From Agelaius tricolor (lineage: Eukaryota > Chordata > Aves > Passeriformes > Icteridae): a DNA stretch of 64,000 nt. Position numbers and translations under genes: made by a program. The first letter of the stretch is position 1. Each line of letters starts with the position of its first letter. The stretch is taken from NCBI GenBank assembly GCA_023055355.1, contig JALJCS010000001.1, positions 56,177,381 through 56,241,380 of the forward strand, written 5' to 3'. Shown here piece by piece: positions 61,334-64,000 of the stretch. The notes below the pieces were generated by a model, which was not told where the DNA came from, made no database searches, and worked only from the letters and a program-made list of their open reading frames with translations.

Positions 61334-64000
61334 GTTTTGCAAAAGAATGCATGAAGTATGAGAGAATTTAGTCCATTTCCACATTTGTAACTATATGATA
61401 GGAATCTTTCATGGGTTGTAATTGTAACATCTGTGCTGAAAACACTGGTATACTTCCCCAATTTTGCATAGATCCTTTTTCCTGTGTATAATACAAGAAG
61501 CTGGTTCTAGGCTGTGTAGACAAATTCTTTTTGTCTTCCTCAGTGAATGCTGCTACTATTGCACTGTCTGGAAGCTTGTGAGAGCAGACATACCAGCTCA
61601 GGATATAAAAAACCCCACGTCAGTCGGGCTGGAAGGCTCATCTTAAGATGCTAATTATGCCAAGATAACTTTATCCCTTGAACTGACCTAATCATCACAA
61701 GTTCTTTATTTACCAAGCTGAAAAAGGAAACCATCTAAAAGCTAGAGCAGAAACAAGCTAAAAATGCTTCAGTCTCAAGCAATTACCACTATTGTCTTCA
61801 CGGAAAAAGAGCTGAGAGAGGTTTTCTAAAACTGTCCATGTGTATAGAGCATAGTGTAACGTGCTGTCTCTAGCACTACTCTAAGCCTAATGTACATTAT
61901 TGTGGCTGTGGAAATCTATATTCACATTTAGTTGCCACAAAGAAGCCATATAGAAGAAAATATCAACCTGTTAGTATATCATCCTTAATAAATGATATAA
62001 TTTGAACTTGACTGTTTTTGAAAGAGTTTCTGTAGTCTTCATGGACAAGAGAGATACTGTTCCAACTTAGTTTATCATTTAGTTCAACTCCACAGGTCAC
62101 TCTAACAAACCATAGCTTCCTACGTCTTATTTAATTGGCTTCTTGGCCAATACATCAATGGCTAATTACCCTTTCCATCTTACATGAAGGATTAAGAGTG
62201 TTCCAGTAAACATAGCACCACAGTCAATATATTCCCCTTTATTAAGTACATGTGAATAGATGCAATACTAATAAGTTCCTAAGAGATTTTGGGAAATGGC
62301 AATCCTCACAAAGATAAAAGACATTAATAGGCACAGCAACACCTTTGATAGTCATCCTGTGTGCTGTCATTATGTGTGTGTATAATTGTATTCTGCAGTT
62401 TGTTTGCATTTTTGAATGTGACAAATAAATTAAAGTGATTTCTGCAGAAATAAGTGAAACATTCAGCACCAGAATCAGCACTATTGAATATCAATATTAA
62501 AATGTTGCTAATTGTTAGACTTAAGCTATGGACCTTAGCACCTTAAAATTTGCTAAACTTTCTGTTCAAATTGTACTAAATCATGAATTCATAAATTATT
62601 AATATAAATTTGAATCTTGCTCCTGGTGACTCTGTGTCAATCATGTGGTTACATTGATAGCTGCACAGTAAAAATAACTGTGTAACTGTTTTCCAGCATG
62701 TAAGTACAGGATTTTCAAGTATTATTTCATGTAGTAAATAATTATTCTGTACACTTCAGCAGTCCAAGTCAGAGGTAATTTTTTTATCGGCCTGAGATAT
62801 TATCTGGTTTAATAGAAAAATTTTCCATAGATATGAAATCACAAAATGTCACAATACAAAATTATATCACAGACCCACACAACACTAGGTGTGAAAAGGA
62901 AAGAAAAGGTCATCTCTTGCAGGTATTCTTCCTGGTTTATTTTCAGAGATGGTCTCAGGTTGCTTCTAGTAGCTTCAGCTTGGAAAGAGTGGGGAGGATC
63001 TTTCAGAATGGTTAGACGATTACCCAGACAGGGCTTCTTTGTCTATTGACATTACTCAATAACTGTTGTAATTTTGAACACTGGGTTCAAAGACTTTCAG
63101 AGTGAAATGGCAGCAGAACAATTTGCTCAAAGAGGTTTACCCTTTCCTCAGATCTTGAAATAAATAGTATAGCTTGCTTTTTAAGACAAAAGGTAGTTTA
63201 AACTGGAGCTGAATCCACAGTCCTGTCTTGGCCTCTATTCCCTTATGCACATTGCTCCATCCAAAATTTTATGGCTCAGAAAGCTCATCCTCAGCACAGC
63301 TTGTGGTTCAGGTGTCTGTGACTTCACAGGGTTAAGGATCAGCTTCTCCCAAGCAGAAACAAGGGCTGCACCTCTCAACTTGACAACCACTGGCGGGCTG
63401 GGAAAAACTTAATGATTTTCAGCTTGGAAGCTGAAGAGCATAGTAATGTGCAGTGTAGTCATATTTTAGCTACCTACTATGTACACTGCCCAGTAAATAA
63501 CTGTGGTTACTAATAAGGTTGCATACAATTCTTCATGCCGAATTTGTGCACACACTAAAAGACAGCTGAATAAAATTGTCCTAATAGATAAAAGGTTACA
63601 GGGTCAGTCGGAAATGCATGTCATGTACAAATTTAGGAACATGAAAATAAGCCAGAAACTGGAGTCATTAAAAAAATTTCAGACTCCTTTTTGCCTTGTC
63701 CTCCAGAATGCTCCAGACAAAGCTGAACCCAAAGGGACCTCTCTCAGGATCTATCAGAGTAATGCATTTTGTCAATTCCTCATGCTGTCTAGAGGCAGTA
63801 AAGATTAAAACAATCTTTTCACAACCTTTTAAGAGACTGTACTGCTGGGGACAGTTTGTCTTCAGACAATCTTGATTACAAGCAGGATCATTGTAATGTT
63901 TGCCTCAACAGTCGGAGAGACTGGCTGATGCTAGAACTGTCTTTGCTCTTCTTTGCTTTCCAAACCCACCTAAATGTCCCTCCAGAAGTGATCTTTACCA
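61334..64000. other. Intergenic DNA to window end, nothing recognised
   Basis: AT-rich with open readings up to 101 codons (63503-63808, plus) of no recognisable family. MYCT1, the expected upstream neighbour of VIP, was not found here. Confidence 0.5.

Noticed and set aside
1..64000. FBXO5 and MYCT1, the expected neighbours of VIP
   Set aside because: Neither was recognised in the supplied translated readings. Short exons could still be missed, but there is no positive evidence for either.

Overview
This is vertebrate nuclear DNA, almost certainly from a bird and probably from a passerine or close relative. The evidence is several CR1 LINE copies with the avian 3' end, avian-type endogenous retrovirus LTRs, and a vasoactive intestinal peptide (VIP) precursor that reads like the chicken one. 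Almost all of the listed open reading frames are chance readings or repeat shadows. The window is AT-rich and intergenic apart from one well-supported gene.

The gene is VIP, on the minus strand. It runs from a TATA promoter near 54888 to a 3' UTR ending somewhere between about 47940 and 47235. All seven exons of the vertebrate gene layout can be placed: a 5' UTR exon, a signal-peptide exon, an N-terminal propeptide exon, the PHI exon, the VIP exon, a C-terminal exon and a last exon carrying two codons plus the stop. All six introns have GT..AG ends, and phases agree at every coding junction, giving a 198-residue prepropeptide. The PHI exon is 105 nt and phase-symmetric, so skipping it leaves a 163-residue precursor. 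PHI lacks the usual C-terminal glycine amide donor, while VIP keeps it. The promoter has a CRE about 80 bp upstream of the predicted start and lies in a CpG island. A second CpG-rich block at about 56370-56860 has no assigned gene.

Region by region: 1-7680 is unassigned AT-rich DNA. 7680-17826 is repeat-rich, with CR1 fragments, a broken ERV-L-like pol with its 3' LTR at 13035-13601, and two long CR1 copies in reverse orientation. 17830-47200 is mostly plain intergenic DNA with CR1 3' ends, a probable LTR at 26.0 kb, a diverged 128-bp tandem duplication at 23.8-24.0 kb, and simple repeats. 47235-54860 is VIP. 55000-64000 is the upstream flank, with the second CpG block, a possible MIR, a stop-ridden coding-like stretch on the minus strand (58760-60270), and a solo LTR at about 60928-61333.

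The neighbours expected from mammalian gene order (MYCT1 upstream, FBXO5 downstream) were not recognised inside the window. No clearly new system was found. The best leads are the PHI processing change, the orphan CpG block and the decayed coding-like stretch.
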